Positions 1 to 6,446 of a stretch of 7,766 nt of DNA are shown piece by piece. The position numbers and the translations under genes were made by a program. Within the stretch, counting starts at the first letter, position 1, and every line of letters starts with the position of its first letter. Origin of the DNA: Sphingomonadales bacterium (GTDB taxonomy: Bacteria; Pseudomonadota; Alphaproteobacteria; Sphingomonadales; Sphingomonadaceae); contig JAFLDC010000112.1 of assembly GCA_017302775.1 (NCBI GenBank), positions 1-7,766 on the forward strand, written 5' to 3'. The notes under the pieces are model-generated. The model saw nothing but the letters and a program-made list of their open reading frames with translations. It was not told the DNA's origin and ran no database searches.

Positions 1-17
1 GTGTGCTCTTCCGATCT
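1..17 (+). other. Illumina TruSeq adapter remnant (not genomic)
   Basis: The bases GTGTGCTCTTCCGATCT are identical to the 3' end of the TruSeq read-2/index adapter as known from library chemistry. They sit exactly at the window edge. The adjoining minus-strand gene reads sensibly up to a Met-Leu-Gly-Lys motif and then runs into these bases. In this ATPase family the next residue is normally His, and the two genomic bases of that codon that remain (CA) agree. The window therefore starts at a contig end with untrimmed adapter, and the true genomic sequence begins at about base 18. Confidence 0.95.
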
Positions 18-580
18 TGCTTGCCCAGCATGGAGTCGATATAGAGCCCTGCCCGGATATCCCGGGTGGGAAAGACAGTACCGACCTGGATCGAGGTCCG
101 CCCGTCAGACGCATAGATCTGCCGCAAATCGTTGCTGGTTGCCGGATAGATCAGCGCGCCGGGAATAGGATAGCGGGTCACACCGCGGCGGAACGAGTGG
201 ATGCGCCCGGTCAGCCGCTCCTCATCGCCTTCGCCAAGGAAGTCGATGTTGGCCATGATTCCGCCCGGTGTCTTGGCATCCTGCCGCTGGGTACGAACGG
301 AGGCGAGCAGCCAACCCTTGCCAACCCTGATCTTGACCTGGCTGCCAACCTGGCCAGCCAGTGCAATCGATGGGTCCGTGTCGCCCGAGCATTCCTGCAG
401 TCGCTGCAAGTCCAGTGCAATCGCCGAGCCTGAGCCGGCGATTTCAAGGACGATGCCGATCGGATCGCGCGCATTGTCGGGTTGGCCGGAATGCTGCGCC
501 AGGGCCGCCACGTCGGCTGGGATATCTGCCGCATGCGCAGCACGCGCTCCACCAAACCCACTTGCGCTGGAATCGTGCAT
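18..580 (-). CDS. HerA/VirB4-type ATPase (DUF87, HAS-barrel), N-terminal part only
   Basis: This is an open reading frame of 187 codons with no stop. It starts at the ATG at 580 and is cut off by the adapter at the left edge. The visible part starts MHDSSASGFGGARAAHAADI, a probably flexible stretch. From about residue 40 (DPIGIVLEIAGSG) to 170 there is a beta-rich region resembling the HAS-barrel that precedes the motor in HerA-like ATPases. The last residues (VGTVFPTRDIRAGLYIDSMLGK) are the typical lead-in to the Walker A loop, which would come within about ten residues but is missing. HerA family proteins are hexameric DNA-translocating ATPases. In archaea HerA works with NurA in end resection; the role of bacterial homologues is less clear. 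An AAAGGGGA stretch about 12 bases upstream may serve as the ribosome binding site. The family call is by recognition of the linker motif, since the catalytic motifs are absent. Confidence 0.75.
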
Positions 581-677
581 GATTTGAACCCGTCCCCTTT
601 GCCCCCACACCTATTGCGGGCATGATTTGCTTAGGGTTCAAGGGTTAATATGTGGCTAAGAATGCAACGCGGTACGG
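581..677. other. Intergenic spacer upstream of the HerA-like gene
   Basis: This 97-bp spacer separates the TIGR02186 gene from the ATPase gene. Read on the minus strand it is locally AT-rich (TTAACCCTTGAACCCTAAG), then G-rich before the start. A 10-bp direct repeat, GCATGATTTG on the plus strand, lies at 577-586 (over the ATPase start codon) and 620-629. I see no convincing terminator and no promoter with both boxes well matched, so the ATPase may be read through from the upstream pair or from a promoter I cannot identify. Confidence 0.5.
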
Positions 678-1430
678 TCAGACCAAAGCGAACAGGCGTC
701 CGGCCATGAAGCCCATGCCGATCGAGATCAGCACCGTCAGCACGCCATAGAAAAGGCCGTTGTATTCGGCAAATTGCGCCACCCCGCGCTCAAACCCCTG
801 CTTCTTGACCTCGACCCGGCTGATCGCCGATGCGACAACCCGCCCCTTCGTGATCGCAAAGGTCTCGGCGGTATAGACGCCCGTTTGCACGCTGGAAGGC
901 AGACCGATGCGCGCCTGATAAAGCACCTGCTCAGATACTTTCACCCCTCCCGGATCATCCCGGTAGAGCCCTTCGCGGCGCATCAAGTCGACCAGACCGG
1001 CTGAGAACCGCGCCTGCTCCTTGGGATTGTAAGCGCCGATCGGAGAAAGCTGCAGCCACGGCAAGCCCAGTTCATAGATCGCAGCGGTCTTGTCATCGAC
1101 AATGCGACTTATCGGCCGCGACGAGGCTACTGCGAAGAACGTGGGAGCGGATCGGAACTCCGTACTTTCGGCATTGACCCAGATTCCGGCAATCCGCTGC
1201 TTCTCGCGCAGAACGACCGATCGGGTCGGCCCCTTCAACACCACGACGATGTCATAGTCCTGCCCGGCCCGGGCGCCTTCGGGAGTCAGAATCGCGCCGA
1301 ACAACAGCAGTTCGGTGCCGGTAAAGCCCTGCCGAACCTGAATCTCGTGCTGCGAGACCTCCGGCACCAGGATCGGGTCGCGGGCGCCGGTCAACAGAAC
1401 CAGCATCAGGAAGGCCAGCACCACTCTCAC
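678..1430 (-). CDS. TIGR02186 family exported, membrane-anchored protein
   Basis: The protein has 250 residues. The N-terminus (MRVVLAFLMLVLLTGA) is a signal peptide or anchor, residues about 20-220 form an extracytoplasmic beta-rich domain, and a single transmembrane helix near 227-248 (LFYGVLTVLISIGMGFMAGR) places most of the protein in the periplasm. Family-like stretches are GIWVNAEST (82-90), FFAVASSRPIS (98-108) and EGLYRDDPGGV (153-163). This matches the alphaproteobacterial Alph_Pro_TM/TIGR02186 family of unknown function, which I recall as commonly adjacent to TauE/SafE permeases. The start is the GTG at 1430: it overlaps the TGA stop of the permease gene (GTGA), which suggests translational coupling, and it yields the signal peptide directly. 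A periplasmic accessory role for the permease is inferred from this coupling only. Confidence 0.85.
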   Translation of the reverse strand: MRVVLAFLMLVLLTGARDPILVPEVSQHEIQVRQGFTGTELLLFGAILTPEGARAGQDYDIVVVLKGPTRSVVLREKQRIAGIWVNAESTEFRSAPTFFAVASSRPISRIVDDKTAAIYELGLPWLQLSPIGAYNPKEQARFSAGLVDLMRREGLYRDDPGGVKVSEQVLYQARIGLPSSVQTGVYTAETFAITKGRVVASAISRVEVKKQGFERGVAQFAEYNGLFYGVLTVLISIGMGFMAGRLFALV

Positions 1431-2341
1431 GACGGTGTCACCGTGTAAATCTCATCGGGGCGCCATCCCAGCCCCAGCGCCATGCGCAATGCCACCAGCA
1501 AGACAATCGCAGCCAGAACCAGGCGCAGTTTCTCAGCCGGGATCTTCTGCGCCAACTGCGCGCCGATCTGTGCCCCCGATACCGATCCGATCAGCAGCAG
1601 CACCGCCAGCACCACATCGACGGCTTTGGTGGTCAAGGCGTGCATCATGGTCGTCGCCATGGTCACAAACAGGATTTGAAACAGCGAAGTGCCCACCACC
1701 ACGTTGGCGCTCATACCCAGGATGTAGAGCATCGCCGGAACCAGGACGAAGCCGCCGCCGATCCCCATCAGCATTGTCAGTATCCCGGTAAAAACGCCCA
1801 GCAACAATGGGGCCAGTGGGGATATATAAAGGCCGGACCGGTAAAACCGCCAGCGGAGCGGAAGACTGGCGACCATCGGGTGATGCCGCCGTTTGCGCGG
1901 CGACAACGGCACTCCGCTTTTCTGGGCCTGGACCGCCTGCCAGCTTTCTTTGGCCATGACATAACCGATCCCGCCGAGCAGCAAGACGTAAAGCAGATTG
2001 ATCACAACATCGATCTGACCGAGTTCCTGCAGCAAGCGAAACAGGACCGCACCGATCGCCGTTCCAATAACCCCGCCCGCGACCATGACGCCGCCCATCT
2101 GGTAATCAACACCGCCACGCTTTGTATGCGCCAGCACGCCGGAGACCGATGCACCGGTAACCTGGCTGGCCGCCGAGGCGGCCGCCACGGTAGGCGGAAT
2201 ACCGTAAAAGATCATCAAGGGTGTCGTAAGGAAGCCGCCCCCCACCCCGAACATACCCGAAAGGATGCCCGTCAGCGCACCAAGCGCGACGATAACCAGG
2301 CCGTTGACCGCAAGGTTGGCAATCGGAAGATAGACGTCCAT
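1427..2341 (-). CDS. Sulfite exporter TauE/SafE family permease
   Basis: This is a 304-residue polytopic inner-membrane protein. It shows the internal duplication of the TauE/SafE family: the glycine-rich motif SGMFGVGGGFLTTP (28-41) in the first half and LMGIGGGFVLVPAM (191-204) in the second. Hydrophobic segments lie near 12-45, 55-75, 82-104, 110-130, 175-205, 210-233, 242-264 and 272-292, and a basic loop (SPRKRRHHP, 147-155) probably faces the cytoplasm. Family members export sulfite or small organosulfonates or move other anions; the substrate cannot be read from sequence. The start at ATG 2341 matches the family N-terminus (MDVYLPIANL), although AGGA lies unusually close to the ATG. 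The stop overlaps the start of the TIGR02186 gene by 4 bp, so the two are co-translated. The gap to the upstream gene is 53 bp, so it may also belong to that operon or have its own promoter, which I cannot identify. Confidence 0.93.
   Translation of the reverse strand: MDVYLPIANLAVNGLVIVALGALTGILSGMFGVGGGFLTTPLMIFYGIPPTVAAASAASQVTGASVSGVLAHTKRGGVDYQMGGVMVAGGVIGTAIGAVLFRLLQELGQIDVVINLLYVLLLGGIGYVMAKESWQAVQAQKSGVPLSPRKRRHHPMVASLPLRWRFYRSGLYISPLAPLLLGVFTGILTMLMGIGGGFVLVPAMLYILGMSANVVVGTSLFQILFVTMATTMMHALTTKAVDVVLAVLLLIGSVSGAQIGAQLAQKIPAEKLRLVLAAIVLLVALRMALGLGWRPDEIYTVTPS
1432..1444 (-). repeat. Inverted repeat at the permease/TIGR02186 junction
   Basis: ACGGTG-T-CACCGT is a perfect 6-bp inverted repeat around one central base. 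It lies in the last codons of the permease gene, one base upstream of the GTG start of the TIGR02186 gene. In the mRNA it could form a 5-bp stem with a 3-base loop that must be opened by ribosomes finishing the permease, which would fit translational coupling. The sequence is seen directly; the role is inferred, and the repeat could be chance. Confidence 0.35.
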
Positions 2342-2394
2342 TTCCTGGGAACAGCGCCTAGCCCACCAAAGCGTCCAAAAAAAGGCTGATCAGT
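2342..2394 (-). other. Short spacer with T-tract, weak terminator candidate
   Basis: On the minus strand, directly after the stop of the gene ending at 2395, there is CTGATCAGCC followed by seven T (2377-2383). The only stem I can build is 4 bp (GGTT with AGCC, one wobble pair) with a 12-base loop, so this is at most a weak intrinsic terminator or a partial-termination site between the NfrB-like operon and the permease operon. No clear promoter is visible in the 53 bp. Confidence 0.25.
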
Positions 2395-3549
2395 TTAGAA
2401 ACCGGCGGAAAAGGTAACAGCCACTCCCGAGCCAGGCGCGGCGTCGCCAGCCACCCTGACCCGGTAGTCGGCGCTTAACCGGGCGCGTACCGGGCCGACA
2501 GGGACATCCACAGTCGCACTGGGCCCGACGTCAAGCCGCCGGGCGCCGCGCTGGGCGCCGCCCCACCTCCCCGCGCCGAGACGGAATTCGGTGTTTCCAG
2601 ACTTCGCTACGGCGCGATCCACCCGAAGCTGCCCGTCAACAAACAAGGTCGCATCCGATCCGCCTACCCATCCGGCCTGGGCGTAGGTTTCAGCCCGGAC
2701 GCCCAGTGGCAGCCGGGCTGGCGGCAATTGCGTGACCAGGGCAGCGGCCGGGCGCACGACAGTGCGGCTACTTGCCCGCATGACGCGGCCTTCCGCCATC
2801 ACAGCAACCGGAACCGCTTTAACCGGCCGCAATGCAACCCCGATTGCCAGTTCCTCGCCACGCGGCCGGTAGAGGCCGCCGCTCGCCCGCAAATAAAGCA
2901 GTGGGCCGAACGCATGATTTGGGGTCAAGCGGTAGCGCAGCACAAAACCTGCCTGGCTTGCCCCATAGGCCCCGGATGGCAAGCCTGCGCCCGGCAGCCC
3001 GGCGCTTGGCGGGGCAAGGCCGCTGCCTCCCTCACGCCAGAGGATCCAGCCATCGGCAGACCAACGCATCGCTTCAGACCGGGCGTGAGATAGATAGGGA
3101 GCGAGCGGCGCGGCCGGCTGAATCGGTGTAGCGACCGCCACTGGATTTTCCGGCACAGGCATCGCGGCTGTCCCTGCCAGAAACAGCATCTGATGGCCTG
3201 CGGCAACCTTTGGCGATAGGATCTCGTTCTCGGCATTGGTTGCCGTCATTGGCGCGGCTTGCGGCTTCGGAGGTGTCACCCGGGGCGCGGGCGCGGGCGC
3301 GGGCGGCAACACCTGCGGAGCGGAGCGGCGTATTTCTTCAGGCCTGCGATTGGTCTTTTGCGGATCAGCCAGCGGGTCCGGCTGAACGGAACGCGGCGCA
3401 GTCTTTTCTTCCGCCGGATTGTCTGAAACCGGCAGCGGAGCTGCGGCGTAAAGCGCGGTGCGCGCACCAACCCACGCCAGCAGCAGCAAGCTGAGCGCCG
3501 CCAGTGGTTGCCCCCGGCGGTTGGTTTGCTGCTGCGGCGGCGGTTTCAT
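2395..3549 (-). CDS. Exported proline-rich protein with C-terminal beta-barrel-like domain, partner of the NfrB-like glycosyltransferase
   Basis: The protein has 384 residues. After a polar N-terminus, a hydrophobic segment (about 17-37, ending ALYAAA) looks like a signal peptide. Residues about 40-150 are a low-complexity Pro/Ala-rich linker (for example LPPAPAPAPRVTPPKP, 81-96), suited to spanning the periplasm. Residues about 155-384 alternate polar and hydrophobic residues in short strands rich in Gly, Arg and aromatics (for example YAQAGWVGGSDATLFVDGQL, 289-308) and end in AVTFSAGF. A final Phe is typical of outer-membrane beta-barrels. The ATG overlaps the stop of the glycosyltransferase gene (ATGA), and AAGGTG lies just upstream, so the two are co-translated. 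In E. coli, NfrB works with the outer-membrane protein NfrA; this C-terminal half may correspond to the NfrA C-terminal domain, but without NfrA's long N-terminal repeat region. That assignment rests on context and a general resemblance. Confidence 0.7.
   Translation of the reverse strand: MKPPPQQQTNRRGQPLAALSLLLLAWVGARTALYAAAPLPVSDNPAEEKTAPRSVQPDPLADPQKTNRRPEEIRRSAPQVLPPAPAPAPRVTPPKPQAAPMTATNAENEILSPKVAAGHQMLFLAGTAAMPVPENPVAVATPIQPAAPLAPYLSHARSEAMRWSADGWILWREGGSGLAPPSAGLPGAGLPSGAYGASQAGFVLRYRLTPNHAFGPLLYLRASGGLYRPRGEELAIGVALRPVKAVPVAVMAEGRVMRASSRTVVRPAAALVTQLPPARLPLGVRAETYAQAGWVGGSDATLFVDGQLRVDRAVAKSGNTEFRLGAGRWGGAQRGARRLDVGPSATVDVPVGPVRARLSADYRVRVAGDAAPGSGVAVTFSAGF
3285..3302 (-). repeat. 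Three tandem GCGCGG hexamers encoding the Pro-Ala linker
   Basis: On the plus strand GCGCGG is repeated three times with a partial fourth copy. On the coding strand it makes the alternating Pro-Ala stretch PAPAPAP in the linker of the exported protein. Such hexamer runs can change copy number by slippage without breaking the frame, so linker length may vary between strains; that variation is inferred, not seen. Confidence 0.6.
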
Positions 3550-4964
3550 ACCTGCACCTTGGGCAGGCTGGCGCTGGCGGGGTGAAGGTCATGCGCGGTC
3601 TTGTCCCACACCACCTGACCGGTCTTGAGCGAACGGAAGTAAGCAACAAGCGCCCTGCGCCCGGCCATGATCGTGACAATGTTGGCAACTGGAATGCGAA
3701 GGATCGCCAGCACCCCCTCGCGCCAGCCGTACTCACGGGTGGTGAAGGCGCACCGCATGGCACTGCGCCACAGGAAACCGAAGAAACTGGCCAGCAGCAT
3801 AACCCGCAGCGGGGTCGACAGCTGATAGGGGGTGCTGATCCCGGCCCAGTAAAGTACCGCCAGCACCGCATCGAGCATCAGCAGAATGTATGCGACGGCC
3901 AGAACCAATGCGGTCAAAGGACCACGTCGGTCGCGCAGTGCCATCCACAGTTCAATCGGCCTGCTACTCCAGCCCATCCGGTCCCAGCCCTGGAAGGCGA
4001 TGCCGTGAATCCACCGGGTCTTTTGCCGTACTGCCGTATCGAGCCGATCCGGAAAGAACGATCCGGTAGCGACCAGTTCTCCGGAATCGTCGCGCAATCG
4101 CACAAATGCACTGCCGCGCGAACCTTGCGACAGCAACAGGCCCAGTTCGTAGTCTTCAGTCAGACACTCCGGTGCGAACGGACCGACCTCGCCGGCCTCG
4201 ATCCGTTTGTCGGCCAGCCGACCCAATGCAGCGCGCGAGAAACCGCATCCGACCCCGGCCGCAGGAAGCGGCGCGCCCAGTGCTGCGCGCACCACCATGC
4301 CCTTGCCGTGGCTTTCTGCAAATTCGTCAGAATAGTGTCCTGCGATCCAGTGCGAATGCGCCTGCGGCTCAGGCCGGACGGGGAGCTGCACGAAATCGCG
4401 CAAAATCAATGCGGCATCGATGGCCTGGAGCGCGGCAGGATGAACCATATCCTCTGCGTCATGCAGCACGATCGAGGCAAAGAGCTGTCCGGTGCGGCGC
4501 TCTTCCAATTCAAGAGCGCGGTACAAGCGGTTCAGGCAGTCCGCTTTGGTCGTCGGGCCATCGGCGGCGTGTACCACAACCCGCACCCTGCAATCGGCAC
4601 CGGCTCCGGCACTGGCAGCCGCTACGGTATCCGCATCGTTGTGATAACAGCCGACGAATATGGTCAGCTCTCTCTGGGGCCAGGCCTTGAGCATGTGCGC
4701 AACGGTGGTCCCGATGACGCCAGCCTCTTGATACGCGGGAATCAGGACCGCAGCCCGGCCCGACAATGGTTCTGCGCCATAGCCTACTGGCAGCCGGACG
4801 GTTTTGACCCGTCCTGAAAATCTCAACCACAACCAGCTGATATCAATGGCAAATTCATCAAGGAGGCCGACACAAAACCAAAAAGCAGCGAAAGCCATCA
4901 GTTCGTGTTCAAACAGCAGCACCCCTTCAATCAGGGTCTGCCAACCTGATGCTGCCCCTGTCAT
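3546..4964 (-). CDS. nfrB: NfrB-like processive family 2 glycosyltransferase, without MshEN domain
   Basis: This is a 472-residue inner-membrane glycosyltransferase closely resembling the N-terminal part of E. coli NfrB (phage N4 adsorption protein B). A membrane segment at about 23-48 (LMAFAAFWFCVGLLDEF) leads into the GT-2 domain, about 70-340. Motifs seen are VLIPAYQE (73-80), GPTTKADCLN (136-145), the metal/nucleotide-sugar motif HDAED (168-172), PAAGVGCGFSR (234-244), TED (269-271) and QKTRW (314-318, the QxxRW motif of processive synthases). Two to three membrane helices follow (about 350-373, 384-402, 418-434). The protein ends 12 residues after WDKTAHDL (453-460), the point where E. 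coli NfrB continues into an MshEN-type c-di-GMP binding region. The ATG at 4964 is preferred: a TTG at 5057 would add 31 residues unlike the family, although the ATG has only a poor ribosome binding site. The enzyme probably polymerises a sugar across the membrane; the sugar is unknown. Confidence 0.9.
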   Translation of the reverse strand: MTGAASGWQTLIEGVLLFEHELMAFAAFWFCVGLLDEFAIDISWLWLRFSGRVKTVRLPVGYGAEPLSGRAAVLIPAYQEAGVIGTTVAHMLKAWPQRELTIFVGCYHNDADTVAAASAGAGADCRVRVVVHAADGPTTKADCLNRLYRALELEERRTGQLFASIVLHDAEDMVHPAALQAIDAALILRDFVQLPVRPEPQAHSHWIAGHYSDEFAESHGKGMVVRAALGAPLPAAGVGCGFSRAALGRLADKRIEAGEVGPFAPECLTEDYELGLLLSQGSRGSAFVRLRDDSGELVATGSFFPDRLDTAVRQKTRWIHGIAFQGWDRMGWSSRPIELWMALRDRRGPLTALVLAVAYILLMLDAVLAVLYWAGISTPYQLSTPLRVMLLASFFGFLWRSAMRCAFTTREYGWREGVLAILRIPVANIVTIMAGRRALVAYFRSLKTGQVVWDKTAHDLHPASASLPKVQV

Positions 4965-5002
4965 GCCCGGATCACACCCATGCCATCTGCGTGAAAGGTC
5001 AA

Positions 5003-5031
5003 ATCCTAAAGCGTTCGACAAGTTGTTGCAA
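5003..5031 (-). promoter_or_regulatory. Candidate sigma-70-like promoter of the nfrB-like operon
   Basis: Read on the minus strand, TTGCAA (5031-5026) and TAGGAT (5008-5003) are separated by 17 bp. Each box matches four of six consensus positions. The start of transcription would fall near 4996, giving a leader of about 32 bases before the ATG at 4964. It is supported by position and spacing only. Confidence 0.3.
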
Positions 5032-5047
5032 TGCGATCCACAAGCAA

Positions 5048-5077
5048 TTGGGAGCAAAATCGCTCCATAACGATACT
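5048..5077 (+). promoter_or_regulatory. Weak candidate promoter of nhaA with inverted repeat in the spacer
   Basis: TTGGGA (5048-5053) and GATACT (5072-5077) are 18 bp apart, each matching four of six consensus bases. The inverted repeat GGAGC/GCTCC overlaps the -35 box and the spacer, a common place for an operator. The leader to the ATG at 5241 would be about 157 bases. The evidence is weak, and other promoters in this AT-rich stretch are possible. Confidence 0.2.
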
Positions 5078-5240
5078 ATCCTGGTCATTTCATCGATAAC
5101 CAAAAATAATTACTGGCAACGATGAAGCAAAGCCGATGGTTTTGCCAAAAAAACGAATCGGCATAGCCATAGCCCTATACCGACAGATCCAGACCGGATT
5201 CCCTTGCGAAGAGCGCTGCGTGCCGGGTAACAGGCCCGAC

Positions 5241-6434
5241 ATGACCCGCAGATACAATCCGTTTTCCAGGATCGCCACGCTCACGAATCGCCTGTTCGGC
5301 GGGGAAGCAGGCGCGGGCTTATTGTTGATTGGCGTGGCCATCCTGGCAATGGCTGCTGCCAACTCGTCGCTTGCAGACGCGTATCATCACGTCTTCCACG
5401 GGGTATGGGGCTGGAGCCCGATAGCCAAACTCAACAATGCGCACTTGTGGATCAACGACGGATTGATGGCTCTATTCTTCTTCGTAGTAGGGCTTGAGAT
5501 CAAACGGGAAGTGCTTGATGGCGAGCTGGCCAGCCCAGCTCGACGCCGACTGCCGGTGGTGGCGGCGGCGGCAGGGATGGCGCTGCCAGCGCTGGTCTAT
5601 CTGGGTATCGCGGGAAGCGAGCCGATCCTGCGGGCAGGATGGGCGATCCCGGCCGCAACGGACATCGCCTTTGCCCTTGGCGTACTCGCATTGGTTGGAA
5701 AGCGTGCGCCCCCGTCGCTGCGGCTGTTTCTGTTAACCGTTGCGATCGTCGATGATCTGGGTGCGGTGGTGATTATTGCGCTGTTCTACACCGCGCAACT
5801 GAAGCTCGGCTGGCTGGCTGTAGCCGCCGTGTTCCTGGGTGGGTTGATCGCGCTAAACCGCTTCGGTGTGCGGCGGGCGTCACCTTATGCCCTGCTGGCG
5901 CTGGGCCTGTGGTATGCGGTGCTCCACTCCGGCGTCCATGCCACCGTGGCCGGAGTGCTGGCGGCATCGACCGTGCCAATCAAGCTCGATCGCCAGGGCA
6001 GCAGTCTGCTGCTGCGGATGGAGCACGCGATGGCGCCGCTCAGTGCCTATCTGGTAGTACCGCTGTTCGGGCTGGCGAATGCCGGTGTTTCGGTGTCGGG
6101 CCTCTCCTTTACCGATGTTGCGGCACCGCTGCCGCTGGGCATTGCGCTCGGGCTATTTGCCGGCAAGCAGATTGGCATTCTCGGTTCGATCTTTGCGGTA
6201 CAAAAGCTCGGGCTCGCGCGTGCTCCCGCTGGCGCAAGCTGGGTGCAGCTGTGGGGCATGGCCCTGCTTTGCGGCATCGGCTTTACGATGAGCCTGTTCA
6301 TCACCCAGCTGGGCTTCCCAGGCCAGCCCGAGCTTGTCGACGAAGCAAAACTGGGTATCCTGCTCGGATCGCTGATTTCCGCTCTGGCAGGCTATGCCCT
6401 GCTGCGTTTGGCACCGGCCCGCACTGATCAGTAA
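5241..6434 (+). CDS. nhaA: Na+/H+ antiporter NhaA
   Basis: The protein has 397 residues with the chosen start; E. coli NhaA has 388. It exchanges cytoplasmic Na+ or Li+ for protons at the inner membrane for pH and salt homeostasis. Key residues can be placed by motif: PAATDIAFALG with Asp141 (E. coli Asp133), VAIVDDLGAV with Asp171 and Asp172 (Asp163/Asp164, the ion site), and GLFAGKQIG with Lys309 (Lys300). GLEIKRE (84-90), SGVHATVAGVL (230-240), PLFGLANAGVS (274-284) and GIGFTMSLFI (345-354) are also family signatures, so it looks intact and functional. The ATG at 5241 gives the usual short N-terminus before helix 1. An in-frame ATG at 5136 would add 35 residues with no family counterpart, and a GTG at 5220 is also possible; none has a strong ribosome binding site. 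It is transcribed away from the nfrB-like operon and converges on gloA. Confidence 0.96.
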   Translation: MTRRYNPFSRIATLTNRLFGGEAGAGLLLIGVAILAMAAANSSLADAYHHVFHGVWGWSPIAKLNNAHLWINDGLMALFFFVVGLEIKREVLDGELASPARRRLPVVAAAAGMALPALVYLGIAGSEPILRAGWAIPAATDIAFALGVLALVGKRAPPSLRLFLLTVAIVDDLGAVVIIALFYTAQLKLGWLAVAAVFLGGLIALNRFGVRRASPYALLALGLWYAVLHSGVHATVAGVLAASTVPIKLDRQGSSLLLRMEHAMAPLSAYLVVPLFGLANAGVSVSGLSFTDVAAPLPLGIALGLFAGKQIGILGSIFAVQKLGLARAPAGASWVQLWGMALLCGIGFTMSLFITQLGFPGQPELVDEAKLGILLGSLISALAGYALLRLAPARTDQ

Positions 6435-6446
6435 CGCGCCCGGTCG
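6435..6446. other. Convergent junction nhaA/gloA
   Basis: Only 12 bp separate the two stop codons, and no hairpin with a T-tract is present for either gene. A 10-bp palindrome, ACTGATCAGT (6423-6432), lies at the end of nhaA but has no loop or T-run, so it is not a convincing terminator. Transcripts of the two genes probably overlap at their 3' ends. Confidence 0.5.

Larger units (their letters stand above)
4965..5240. other. Divergent intergenic region between nfrB-like gene and nhaA
   Basis: This 276-bp stretch separates two divergently transcribed genes. It is noticeably richer in A and T than its surroundings, especially at 5040-5160. It holds weak promoter-like pairs in both directions and a 5-bp inverted repeat, GGAGC (5051-5055) with GCTCC (5062-5066). 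An ATG at 5136 and a GTG at 5220 are in frame with nhaA, so part of the region could be coding if an upstream start is used. I see no RNA gene or known riboswitch pattern. Confidence 0.6.

Noticed and set aside
17..433. Plus-strand open frame opposite the HerA-like ATPase
   Set aside because: The minus-strand frame gives the coherent HAS-barrel to Walker A lead-in sequence; the plus-strand product has no recognisable pattern and starts in the adapter.
624..660. Possible CtrA-like TTAA-N7-TTAA site before the ATPase gene
   Set aside because: Only one TTAA half is present on the relevant spacing, so the motif is incomplete.
1640..2389. Plus-strand open frame of 249 codons opposite the TauE/SafE gene
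   Set aside because: The product is rich in His, Arg and Gln with no membrane or domain pattern, while the opposite strand encodes a clear permease.
3504..4817. Long open frame on the plus strand (437 codons) opposite the nfrB-like gene
   Set aside because: It lies antisense to a gene with strong glycosyltransferase motifs, and its translation is low-complexity without recognisable domains. It is a by-product of high GC content.
4964..5057. Upstream TTG start for the nfrB-like gene
   Set aside because: It would add 31 residues with Cys/His/Asn-rich composition absent from NfrB proteins and would absorb the best candidate promoter.
2386..6432. CTGATCAGT shared at 2386-2394 and 6424-6432, both next to stop codons
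   Set aside because: It is only nine bases, largely a palindrome, with different flanks. It is probably chance and not a repeat element.
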